Part shown: positions 7,724 through 15,621 of the stretch, in pieces | Layout: the number at the start of each line of letters is the position of its first letter | Position numbering within the stretch: the stretch's first letter is position 1 | Notes under the pieces: generated by a model | What the model saw: only the letters and a program-made list of their open reading frames with translations | What the model was told of the DNA's origin: nothing | Databases searched by the model: none | Program-made: the position numbers and the translations under genes | Source: an uncultured Lachnospiraceae bacterium | GTDB taxonomy: Bacteria; Bacillota; Clostridia; Lachnospirales; Lachnospiraceae | Length of the DNA stretch: 64,000 nucleotides | NCBI GenBank assembly: GCA_947629385.1 | Contig: CANRDO010000001.1 | Location: 43,535-107,534, forward strand | Direction: 5' to 3'

Positions 7724-8917
7724 GTGTTGGGAAACAAAACAAGACAACTGAATATTGCTATGCTCGGGCATAAAAGGATTCCATCCCGCGAGGGCGGGAT
7801 CGAGGTTGTCGTTGAGGAATTGGGCACCCGGATGGTTCAACTGGGACACAGGGTGACCTGCTTCAACCGGAGCGGTCATCACGTGAGCGGCAGTGAGTTT
7901 GACGGACAAAAACTGAACGAGTACAAGGGTGTAAGACTGAAAACAGTTTTCACCATAAACCATAAAGGGTACGCTGCCATGAGCTCCTCCGTATCCGCGG
8001 CGATGAAAGCGGCATTTGGAAAATATGATGTGGTTCACATACACGCAGAGGGCCCGGCGGTCATGTGCTGGCTGCCAAAGCTTCTTGGAAAGAGAGTCAT
8101 TGTCACGATTCATGGTCTGGACTGGCAACGATCCAAATGGGGCGGCTTTGCCGGCAGGTACATAAAATTTGGCGAGAAAATCGCCGTCAGATGCGCGGAT
8201 GAGATCATCGTATTGAGCCGCGGCGTGCAGAAGTATTTCGAGCAGACCTATGGACGAAAGACCAGATATATTCCAAACGGCGTGACCCGGCCGCAAAAGA
8301 AAGAAGCAAGGCTGATCCGGGAGCGGTTCGGTCTGGAGAAAGACAGCTACATCCTCTTCCTGGGACGCATTGTTCCGGAAAAGGGGATTTCCTATTTGAT
8401 AGAAGCATTTCGGGGAATCGATACGGAGAAGCGCCTTGTGATCGCGGGCGGTTCCTCTGACACGGATGGATTTCTGAAGGAAATGCAGGGTCTGGCAAAA
8501 GGTGATGAGCGGATTCTTTTCACCGGGTTTGTGCAGGGCGAGATGCTGGAGGAATTGTATAGCAACGCGTATGTGTACGTATTGCCCAGTGATCTGGAAG
8601 GGATGCCGCTAAGCCTGCTGGAAGCGATGAGCTACGGGAACTGCTGCCTAGTGTCAGATATACCGGAATGTAAGGAAGTTGTGGGAGAGAAAGCAGCGGT
8701 ATTCCGAAAGGGCGATACGGCCGAATTGCGAAAAGAGCTACAGTATTTGATCGATCAGCCAGAGACGGCGAAAGAATACAGAACCGGAGCAGCGGAATAT
8801 ATCTGTGGAACGTTTAATTGGAACAAAGTAGCGGAGGAGACGTTGAAAGTATATCAGGGTGTGAAAGGACAGAAAGAACGGTATGGATGCACGCAAGGAA
8901 CGGGAAATCTGGGTTGA
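7724..8917 (+). CDS. Family 4 glycosyltransferase
   Basis: Cytoplasmic GT-B retaining glycosyltransferase of 397 residues, probably adding an early sugar to the lipid-linked repeat unit. The N-terminal half has IPSREGGIEVVVEELG, the start of the GT4 acceptor domain. The C-terminal half has LGRIVPEKGISYLIEA and the nucleotide-sugar EGMPLSLLEAMSYG motif with its two glutamates near residues 292 and 300. GTG at 7724 follows GGGGAG by 6 bases; the next in-frame ATG, 36 bases on, would remove the first strand. It overlaps the next gene by 35 bases. Donor and acceptor sugars are unknown. Confidence 0.88.
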   Translation: MLGNKTRQLNIAMLGHKRIPSREGGIEVVVEELGTRMVQLGHRVTCFNRSGHHVSGSEFDGQKLNEYKGVRLKTVFTINHKGYAAMSSSVSAAMKAAFGKYDVVHIHAEGPAVMCWLPKLLGKRVIVTIHGLDWQRSKWGGFAGRYIKFGEKIAVRCADEIIVLSRGVQKYFEQTYGRKTRYIPNGVTRPQKKEARLIRERFGLEKDSYILFLGRIVPEKGISYLIEAFRGIDTEKRLVIAGGSSDTDGFLKEMQGLAKGDERILFTGFVQGEMLEELYSNAYVYVLPSDLEGMPLSLLEAMSYGNCCLVSDIPECKEVVGEKAAVFRKGDTAELRKELQYLIDQPETAKEYRTGAAEYICGTFNWNKVAEETLKVYQGVKGQKERYGCTQGTGNLG

Positions 8918-9905
8918 TAATGTAAAAGTAATAGCATGCATACTGGTCGTATTGGGGCATTTTTTCCAGAGCGTGACGACGGCAGGAATAATCGCCAAAA
9001 ATGATTTGTATCTGTGGTTCATCCAGACAGTTTATTATTTTCATGTTCCACTGTTCTTCATTTGCAGCGGATATCTATATCAGAGGAATAGCGGAATAAA
9101 TACGATACAGGCATGGGGAAAAAATATCTGCAAGAAGGCTGTCGGTCTGGGAGTACCATATTTCGTATTCTCATTTGTGACATGGTTGTTAAAAACTTTT
9201 TTTTCATCATCTGTGAACAATGAAGTGGGAGGATTGGCAGACTCGCTTTTGCTACATCCGATATCACCGTACTGGTATTTATATGCGTTGTTTATCCTGT
9301 TTTTGGTGACGCCTACATTTAGGAATCGTCAGATGGCGATAGCTGGGACAGTAATCGCTGTAGCAATGAAAATAATTGCTGTATTTTGGCACGGGGGGGG
9401 GCATAGTGTACCGGCAATTACGTATCTTCTTTCCAATGAGATATGGTTCGTGTTGGGAATGTGCCTAAGCGGAGCTCCATGGCGTAACTGCCTGTGTATA
9501 AGGAAGCTGTTATGGAAAAGTTTATCAAGCATACTGATGTCAATATTTATAGTAGCGAGTGTATTTGTCTATGCGTGTGACATCGGATTCCCAGGTATGG
9601 ATTTTCTGCTGGGTTTGACGGCATGCATTGCAGTTATTATGGTGGTGATGTACCTATTCCGGGAAAATGTGCAAAGCAGGTTATTTGGGTATTTTGCGAG
9701 CTATACACTTCCAATATTCCTTATGCATACAATTTTTGCGGCAACAGTGCGAATTATATTGCTAAAGGCTGGTATTAGCTTTAGCTTGATTCATGTGATG
9801 GTAGGAATCATGGCCAGCTTTGCGGGGCCTGTCATAGCAATGAAAGTGATGAATAGCCTGAGAATAGATTGGCTGGTATTACCAAGAAAAAAGGAAAAAC
9901 ATTGA
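8883..9905 (+). CDS. Membrane acyltransferase, family 3 (EPS O-acylation), poly-G tract inside
   Basis: Acyltransferase-3 type integral membrane protein of 340 residues with about ten hydrophobic segments. The N-terminal WVDNVKVIACILVVLGHF (catalytic-type histidine in the first helix) and FHVPLFFICSGYLY are classic for the family that O-acetylates surface glycans. It overlaps the preceding glycosyltransferase by 35 bases. Codons 171-173 are GGG GGG GGG inside a 9-G run (9393-9401). Loss of one G would stop translation about 24 codons later; gain of one would give an immediate TAG. The frame is intact as given, so the gene reads as ON. Confidence 0.88.
   Translation: MDARKEREIWVDNVKVIACILVVLGHFFQSVTTAGIIAKNDLYLWFIQTVYYFHVPLFFICSGYLYQRNSGINTIQAWGKNICKKAVGLGVPYFVFSFVTWLLKTFFSSSVNNEVGGLADSLLLHPISPYWYLYALFILFLVTPTFRNRQMAIAGTVIAVAMKIIAVFWHGGGHSVPAITYLLSNEIWFVLGMCLSGAPWRNCLCIRKLLWKSLSSILMSIFIVASVFVYACDIGFPGMDFLLGLTACIAVIMVVMYLFRENVQSRLFGYFASYTLPIFLMHTIFAATVRIILLKAGISFSLIHVMVGIMASFAGPVIAMKVMNSLRIDWLVLPRKKEKH
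9393..9401 (+). repeat. Poly-G tract (9 G) in acyltransferase gene
   Basis: Nine consecutive G encode three glycines in the acyltransferase. Frame ON. Both -1 and +1 slippage lead to premature stops. First of eight tracts of at least 7 G in the EPS locus. Confidence 0.95.
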
Positions 9906-9943
9906 TGAAACGACTGACGGCAGTTATTGTGATCGGTGATTAA
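9905..9943 (+). other. Twelve-codon ORF, likely relic of a lost gene
   Basis: An ATG overlapping the acyltransferase stop (TGATG) opens MKRLTAVIVIGD and ends at TAA. The sequence resembles the first strand of a glycosyltransferase or similar Rossmann-like protein and is translationally coupled. A deletion or replacement junction is the simplest explanation. The frame is too short to prove anything. Confidence 0.3.
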
Positions 9944-9974
9944 AAAAATCCATTTTATTAAGAGGAATATTGAT

Positions 9975-11234
9975 ATGAAAATATATGAAATCGGAACCGG
10001 CTATACATCAATTCCTGCGAAGGTATCAGCGGCCACGGAAATAGTAGTAGAACAAGTTACCAGAGCTTTACAAAATCAGGACATTGCTGTAGAGATCATC
10101 GATATTTTTGATCCTGATCGAATGAAATCGGATTTACCAATTAGAGAAGTTAAAGTACCGAGGATGCTGGTGGATGCAGATGTTAGGCTGGGAGTTATAC
10201 ATAAGCTCAAAAGAGTAGTATACTCCATTGCTTTGGCGAAGGAATTAAAGCATACTTTGAAGAACATGAAGAATGAGACAGTGTTACATTTTCATAATCA
10301 GTATAATATGTTTTTCTTTTTATTGTTTGTTCCACAGTGGCTACGAAAGAAATGTGTGACATGTTACACAAACCACAGCGGGATATGGCGTCTTGAATGG
10401 GGGAAAATCAGAAGTGTGATCAGAAAACGATATTTTCAAGAAGCCTATTGTATGAAAAAGGCAGATGTTATATTTGTCTTGAACGAAGAAACTAAAGACA
10501 ATGTGGTACAGCATCTCAAAGTAGAGCCTCAAAAAATTAAACTAATTGGAAATGGTGTAAATGTCGATGTTTATACAATACTCCCAGTAGAAAAGATAGA
10601 AGAAATAAAGAAAAATTATCATTTATCGGGCAAACATATAATCCTGCAAATCGGCTCCATCTGTGAAAATAAGGGACAATTAAGGGCTCTGCAGTTGCTT
10701 CTTCCGAAATTCAGGGAGAATAAAGATATAGTCTACGTTTATGCAGGTGGAATCGTGTCGGATCAATATCAGGAGCAGATAAATACTTTTGTGAAAAGCA
10801 ATGGGATAGAAGAACGGGTTTTTTATCTGGGAATGATAAAGCCAGGAAAAGAACTGAATGGAATATACAATGTGGCAGATGCCTTAATAATGCCTTCCCG
10901 ATATGAGGGCTTTCCTCTGGTAATTTTAGAGGCGATGTCGGCAGGAGTTCCTGTTTTACTCCATGAAGACAGGCCTTTTTTGGATAGTGAAGGAAGTATT
11001 TATTATAACGAAAGTAATTTTGAAAACATTCTGCAGATGCTTTTGGATAATGCGGAAGATAGGAACGGTCGGATGAAAATACGAAAAAAAATAGCTGAGA
11101 ATTATAGCTGGGATAAAATAGTGAAAGATTATATAGAAGGCTGGAGTGGGGGGGGTATAAGTTCTAAACTCCTATTCCTTGAATCGCATTATGTAGCAGC
11201 AGAATCTGCCTGCAGAGTGGAGGCGGTTGCATGA
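9975..11234 (+). CDS. Family 4 glycosyltransferase, first of tandem pair, poly-G at C-terminus
   Basis: GT-B glycosyltransferase of 419 residues. MKIYEIGTGYTSIPAKVSAA at the N-terminus is nearly shared with the next gene. The C-terminal half has LQIGSICENKGQ and SRYEGFPLVILEAMSAGVP with the donor-binding glutamate pair. I chose ATG 9975 (AAGAGGA upstream) over an in-frame GTG 39 bases earlier. An 8-G run at 11148-11155 lies just after the point where the paralogue ends. In the present frame it adds a 29-residue tail of no visible family and brings the stop to overlap the next start (ATGA). With 7 G the protein would end right after the tract. Confidence 0.87.
   Translation: MKIYEIGTGYTSIPAKVSAATEIVVEQVTRALQNQDIAVEIIDIFDPDRMKSDLPIREVKVPRMLVDADVRLGVIHKLKRVVYSIALAKELKHTLKNMKNETVLHFHNQYNMFFFLLFVPQWLRKKCVTCYTNHSGIWRLEWGKIRSVIRKRYFQEAYCMKKADVIFVLNEETKDNVVQHLKVEPQKIKLIGNGVNVDVYTILPVEKIEEIKKNYHLSGKHIILQIGSICENKGQLRALQLLLPKFRENKDIVYVYAGGIVSDQYQEQINTFVKSNGIEERVFYLGMIKPGKELNGIYNVADALIMPSRYEGFPLVILEAMSAGVPVLLHEDRPFLDSEGSIYYNESNFENILQMLLDNAEDRNGRMKIRKKIAENYSWDKIVKDYIEGWSGGGISSKLLFLESHYVAAESACRVEAVA
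11148..11155 (+). repeat. Poly-G tract (8 G) near the end of a glycosyltransferase gene
   Basis: Eight G, read AGT GGG GGG GGT in frame. Minus one G gives GTA TAA immediately after the tract; plus one gives a stop four codons after it. Only the 8-G version reads on to the ATGA overlap with the downstream paralogue. Confidence 0.95.
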
Positions 11235-12433
11235 TGCGGATTTATGAGATTGGAACTGGTTACACATCTATTCCGGCCAAAATAAGTGCTGCGACAGAGA
11301 TTGTAGTTGAAGAATTGACGAAAAGTCTTATGTCTATGGGCCAGGATGTCACTATTATAGATATAGCAGATGAGAACAGAGCCTCAAATGCTTTGCCAAT
11401 TGAAGATGTTAAAATACCAGAATGGTTTTCTTCAGCAGATGTTCAGTTGGGAATCAAGCATAAGCTAAGGCGGATTTTATATTCATTTGCACTGGCTATA
11501 AAGTTGAAAAAAAAGTTGAGATTTTCTGATGATAAAACAGTATTGCATTTTCACAACCAGTATAATCTGTTTTTCTTCCTTAAAATGATACCTTTACACC
11601 TGAGAAATAAATGTATTGTGGCTTATACTATTCATACTGGTATTTGGAGTTTGTCTTGGAAAACCATTGAAAAGACGGTAAAGAAAAAATATTTTCAGGA
11701 AATTGAGTGTATGAAAAAGGCAGACTTGATTTATGCATTGAATCAAGAAACAGTAGAAAATGCTATAAAGCAGATTAGTGTGGATGAGAATAAATTCGTA
11801 TTAATAAATAACGGTGTAAATGCAGCAATTTATCATGAATTAACAGACGGAGAAAAAGATGTTGCCAGGAAACGATATGGATTTGAAGGAAAAAAGGTGT
11901 TTCTGCAGGTGGGTTCTATATATGAGAATAAAGGGCAGAAGAGATCTATAACGAGAATGAGACGGCTTCTTGAAGATAATCCAGATTATATGTTTGCGTA
12001 TGCCGGTGGAATTGTTTCGGAAGAATATAAAAATGAAATTGATGAATATGTAAACTCGCTTGGGTTACAAAGTCAGGTGAGATATGTGGGAATGGTGAGT
12101 CCAGGGAAGGATTTAAACGAGTTATATAATACCGCAGAGGCAACGATTTTTTCTTCTGATTATGAGGCATTTGGCCTTGTCATAATTGAGTCTATGGCGG
12201 CAGGAGTTCCTGTATTGATTGATGAAAGTTCTTCACTTCCTAACAGGCCGGGAAATATATTCTATAACGACACAAATTTTGAGGAGATTGTCACCCATGA
12301 AATCTTGAATGAGAATCGACGCAAATTTCATGCTGGAGAAGCCAGAAGGAATGTTATGAACAATTACAGTTGGGATAAAATTGCAGAGGATTATTTGAGA
12401 ACATTGTGTGTGAGAATGAAAATAGACGCATAG
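11231..12433 (+). CDS. Family 4 glycosyltransferase, second of tandem pair
   Basis: GT-B glycosyltransferase of 400 residues, paralogous along its length to the gene before it. The N-terminal IYEIGTGYTSIPAK block is identical, followed by matched HFHNQYN, GVN and GSIYENKGQ segments. The donor site SDYEAFGLVIIESMAAGVP replaces EGFPLVILE. The pair therefore probably arose by tandem duplication and now adds related but different sugars. The start ATG overlaps the upstream stop (ATGATG), so translation is coupled to the upstream frame, which depends on the poly-G tract. Composition is AT-rich, unlike 5-9 kb. Confidence 0.87.
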   Translation: MMRIYEIGTGYTSIPAKISAATEIVVEELTKSLMSMGQDVTIIDIADENRASNALPIEDVKIPEWFSSADVQLGIKHKLRRILYSFALAIKLKKKLRFSDDKTVLHFHNQYNLFFFLKMIPLHLRNKCIVAYTIHTGIWSLSWKTIEKTVKKKYFQEIECMKKADLIYALNQETVENAIKQISVDENKFVLINNGVNAAIYHELTDGEKDVARKRYGFEGKKVFLQVGSIYENKGQKRSITRMRRLLEDNPDYMFAYAGGIVSEEYKNEIDEYVNSLGLQSQVRYVGMVSPGKDLNELYNTAEATIFSSDYEAFGLVIIESMAAGVPVLIDESSSLPNRPGNIFYNDTNFEEIVTHEILNENRRKFHAGEARRNVMNNYSWDKIAEDYLRTLCVRMKIDA

Positions 12434-12490
12434 AATTTAAGAGATTGTGATGCTTGTATAAAGCTATTTGTGATCGAGGAAGGAAACGAT

Positions 12491-13567
12491 ATGAAAAACA
12501 CTCGTATTTTGTATTTGCCGAACTGGAAGGTTAAAAGAACAAAAGAAATTCCATCTGATTTGCGATACGGCGATTACATCACTCCAAAAGTTAAATATGG
12601 TATTTTTAGGTATTTTCAGTCTGATGTTCAAGTCGATGTGATTGATACAACTACGTTTCCTATGTTAGAAAAATTTGAAAAAAATGTTTTAAGATTTTAT
12701 GTAATACAAGGAATAAAGGCGATAATTCATATGCATGAATATGATTTCATTATATCTGACGGAGCACAATCTGCGATGGTCATTGCCTTATGGCGAAGAT
12801 TTATAAAAACTAGGAACATAAAACATATATTAATAGATGTAGGTTCATTTAATAGTGGCAGTGAAAAGGGGATTAAGACTAAACTGCTGCAATTTGCCAG
12901 TAAATCAATCGATGGTGTTCTTTATCACATGCCGGCACAAGTTGATTTTTATAAGAAAGTTTATCCCTGGCTGATCAATCGACTTCACTTTAGTCCATGT
13001 TGTATCAATACAGATTTTTTTGATTCGTATAGATCATACCCGGAATTGATGCCGGAATTACCTTCAAGATTTATTTTATGTGTAGGGTATAAAAGGAGAG
13101 ATAGGGCGACTTTAATACAGGCATATGAGAAGCTGAGAGAAAAAGACTTGAAGTTAGTAATGGTCGGGAAAGATATATCATATGGAAACAAGAATATCAT
13201 ATGTATACCTCAGGTTTCTACAAATGTATTGAATGATATCATAAAACGTGCAGAAATTTGTGTATTACCTCTGGAAGACTATAATTTTTCGTATGGACAA
13301 TTAACATTGTTGCAACAAATGTATCTTGAAAAACCGATAATTACTGCTCGTGTGAATAGCTTGGAATACTATACAAATGAGGGGGTGAATTGTCTGTTAT
13401 ATACACCTCTTGATGCAGAAGATTTGAAAAATAAAATTCAAATGTTAATTGATAATAATGATATGAAAATAAGAATTGCTAAAGCAGCCAGAGAAACAGT
13501 CATTAATCAATTTAGTGCTAGAGTAGAGGCACAAGATTTGGAGAATTATTTAGAACAATTCGTGTAA
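12491..13567 (+). CDS. Glycosyltransferase (GT4-like)
   Basis: Protein of 358 residues with a GT-B C-terminal half: FILCVGYKRRDRATLIQAYE, then a nucleotide-sugar region around PLEDYNFSYGQLTLLQQMYL where the usual E-x7-E motif is modified. The N-terminal half has LYLPNWKV and a YDFIISDGAQS segment. I chose ATG 12491 with GAGGAAGG upstream instead of an in-frame GTG at 12470. It is 23 bases from the radical SAM gene. Donor and acceptor are unknown; divergence from classical GT4 lowers certainty. Confidence 0.78.
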   Translation: MKNTRILYLPNWKVKRTKEIPSDLRYGDYITPKVKYGIFRYFQSDVQVDVIDTTTFPMLEKFEKNVLRFYVIQGIKAIIHMHEYDFIISDGAQSAMVIALWRRFIKTRNIKHILIDVGSFNSGSEKGIKTKLLQFASKSIDGVLYHMPAQVDFYKKVYPWLINRLHFSPCCINTDFFDSYRSYPELMPELPSRFILCVGYKRRDRATLIQAYEKLREKDLKLVMVGKDISYGNKNIICIPQVSTNVLNDIIKRAEICVLPLEDYNFSYGQLTLLQQMYLEKPIITARVNSLEYYTNEGVNCLLYTPLDAEDLKNKIQMLIDNNDMKIRIAKAARETVINQFSARVEAQDLENYLEQFV

Positions 13568-13589
13568 ATAGGTATGAGAAAGGAAATTA

Positions 13590-14702
13590 ATGAATATGAA
13601 ACTGAACGGTACAGTCATTGTAACTTATCGTTGTAATGCCAGATGTACAATGTGTAACCGCTATAAAGTACCATCCAGACCGGAAGAAGAGATATCCCTT
13701 GAAACTGTTCAAAAACTGCCACAGATGTATTTTACCAACATTACTGGCGGAGAGCCGTTCATCAGGACAGATCTGAAAGAAATTGTGAGGGAGTTGTACA
13801 AGAAATCAGACCGTATTGTAATTTCTACAAATGGGTTTTTTACAGACCGTATTGTGGATTTATGCAAAGAATTTCCACAGATAGGAATACGCATTTCTAT
13901 TGAAGGACTTGAGAAGACTAATAATGAGATTCGCGGTCTTGAAAACGGTTATCAGCGTGGTTATCAGACGCTTAAGACATTACGTGAGATGGGTATGGAA
14001 GACGTTGGCTTTGGTATGACAGTGCAGGATAAGAATGCGCCTGATCTCGTGCCGCTGTATAATATTTCAGATGAAATGGATATGGAATTTGCAACTGCCA
14101 GCTTACATAACAGTTTTTATTTTGTAGAAACAAAAAATATTATCCATGATCGTCCGATGGTAGCGCAGAATTTTGAGGCCCTCATTAACAAACTGCTAAA
14201 AAGCAATAGCCCTAAAAAATGGTTCCGGGCTTATTTTAATCATGGGCTTATCAACTACATCTACGGACAGCCGCGTTTACTCCCTTGCGACATGAGTTTT
14301 GACACCTTCTTTATAGATCCATACGGCGATGTGATGCCTTGCAACGGAACGAAAAATAAAGAAGTTATGGGTAATCTCAAAGAACAGACGTGGGATGAGC
14401 TGTGGAATAGTCCAGAGGCTGAAGTAGTGAGAAAGAAGGTTCGTTGCTGTGACCGCCAATGCTGGATGATTGGCTCAGTCTCACCAGCAATGCATAAGTA
14501 TATCTGGATACCGGCATGGTGGGTGGTAAAGCATAAGATAAAAAGCCTGCTTACAGATAAACCATACAGTATGTATGAAAATAAGATTTGTTGTGACTAT
14601 AGGGATGGAAGAATCTCGAAAGAGGAACTGGATCGATGCAGTACTTGTGAAAAATATCTAGAAGCTAGAAATGATTTAAGTAAACCGGAGCGGAGCAACT
14701 GA
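13590..14702 (+). CDS. Radical SAM/SPASM protein in the EPS locus
   Basis: Predicted [4Fe-4S] radical S-adenosylmethionine enzyme of 370 residues. CNARCTMC (C-x3-C-x2-C, residues 15-22) ligates the cluster, NITGGEP (about 50-56) is the SAM-binding GGE-type motif, and cysteines in PCDMSF, PCNGTKN, CCDRQC and CSTC towards the C-terminus fit a SPASM-type region binding extra clusters. Some SPASM proteins modify peptides, others sugars or aminoglycosides. No precursor peptide is visible nearby, so sugar or cyclitol modification is the likelier inference. AAAGGA precedes the ATG. It lies in an AT-rich run of EPS genes. Confidence 0.85.
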   Translation: MNMKLNGTVIVTYRCNARCTMCNRYKVPSRPEEEISLETVQKLPQMYFTNITGGEPFIRTDLKEIVRELYKKSDRIVISTNGFFTDRIVDLCKEFPQIGIRISIEGLEKTNNEIRGLENGYQRGYQTLKTLREMGMEDVGFGMTVQDKNAPDLVPLYNISDEMDMEFATASLHNSFYFVETKNIIHDRPMVAQNFEALINKLLKSNSPKKWFRAYFNHGLINYIYGQPRLLPCDMSFDTFFIDPYGDVMPCNGTKNKEVMGNLKEQTWDELWNSPEAEVVRKKVRCCDRQCWMIGSVSPAMHKYIWIPAWWVVKHKIKSLLTDKPYSMYENKICCDYRDGRISKEELDRCSTCEKYLEARNDLSKPERSN

Positions 14703-14706
14703 GAAG

Positions 14707-15621
14707 ATGAATATTAAAAAATTTGGACATACAATTTCAAACAATATAATAGTCCGGTTTATAGAACAATCTATTGGTTCCGTTATTGTTGACGTTTTAA
14801 CAAGAAAGAAAGACATATTTTATGTATTTTCTTGTGCTGGGATTGGGGACACTGTGGCAATAGCGTCTCTGGCTGGATATTTAAAGGAGATATATAAGTT
14901 TAAAAAGATGATATTGGTGTGTAAACAGAATCATCAAGATGTAGGAGAACTTTATGGAGCGTTTGATGGCGTAAAAACAATAAACAGATTTTCCATGTTT
15001 TGCCTATCGATATGTAATCGAGTGGGTAGCAGGGTATATGGGAAAAATTATGTCATTGGGAATTATCGACTTTTATTTAAAACATGGCATTGCTACGAGC
15101 ATAGATTGGACGCTTTTAAAATCTGTATTTTACAAATACCGCTTTCGTATCTGCCTTATTCAGTTAATCATCCGGAAGCGGAGGATGTATTAGGGCTGGG
15201 GTTAAGGGATATCATAATAGCGCCATATGCAAATACATTTAAAACTCTACCATTGAGGGTATGGGAACAAATAGCAAACACCTTGTCCAGTAATGGTTAT
15301 AATGTATACACGAATATATGTACAAATTCTGTTAGTAACGAAAAACCAATCAAAGGGACGAAAAGTTTAGATGCACCTTTGCGAGATATTTTTATAGGCG
15401 CGGCTAGGTGTAAAGCAGTCATCTCCTATCGAAGTGGTTTTAGTGACTTCTTATCGTTAAATTATGAAACTCATCATATTGTCATTTACCCCGATGAACG
15501 TACAGCGAAGTTTGAAGATGTTGCTGCATATGGATCAAAACGAATTATTTCATTGGTTGAACCAGAAGATATAAATACTATTAGTGAAACCATTATTAAG
15601 TTGATTGAGAATTTAGAGTGA
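14707..15621 (+). CDS. Putative GT9-like (heptosyltransferase-fold) glycosyltransferase
   Basis: Cytoplasmic protein of 304 residues with features of the heptosyltransferase GT-B fold. An N-terminal SCAGIGDTVAIASLAGYLKE segment is the GT9 acceptor-domain start, IIIAPYANTFKTLPLRVWEQIA resembles the donor-domain lysine region, and GAARCKAVISYRSGFSDFLS is in the place of the usual D-(T/S)GxxH segment but lacks the typical histidine. It starts 4 bases after the radical SAM gene and overlaps the next gene by 4 bases. The substrate is not predictable. It could also be an inactive GT9 homologue. Confidence 0.6.
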   Translation: MNIKKFGHTISNNIIVRFIEQSIGSVIVDVLTRKKDIFYVFSCAGIGDTVAIASLAGYLKEIYKFKKMILVCKQNHQDVGELYGAFDGVKTINRFSMFCLSICNRVGSRVYGKNYVIGNYRLLFKTWHCYEHRLDAFKICILQIPLSYLPYSVNHPEAEDVLGLGLRDIIIAPYANTFKTLPLRVWEQIANTLSSNGYNVYTNICTNSVSNEKPIKGTKSLDAPLRDIFIGAARCKAVISYRSGFSDFLSLNYETHHIVIYPDERTAKFEDVAAYGSKRIISLVEPEDINTISETIIKLIENLE

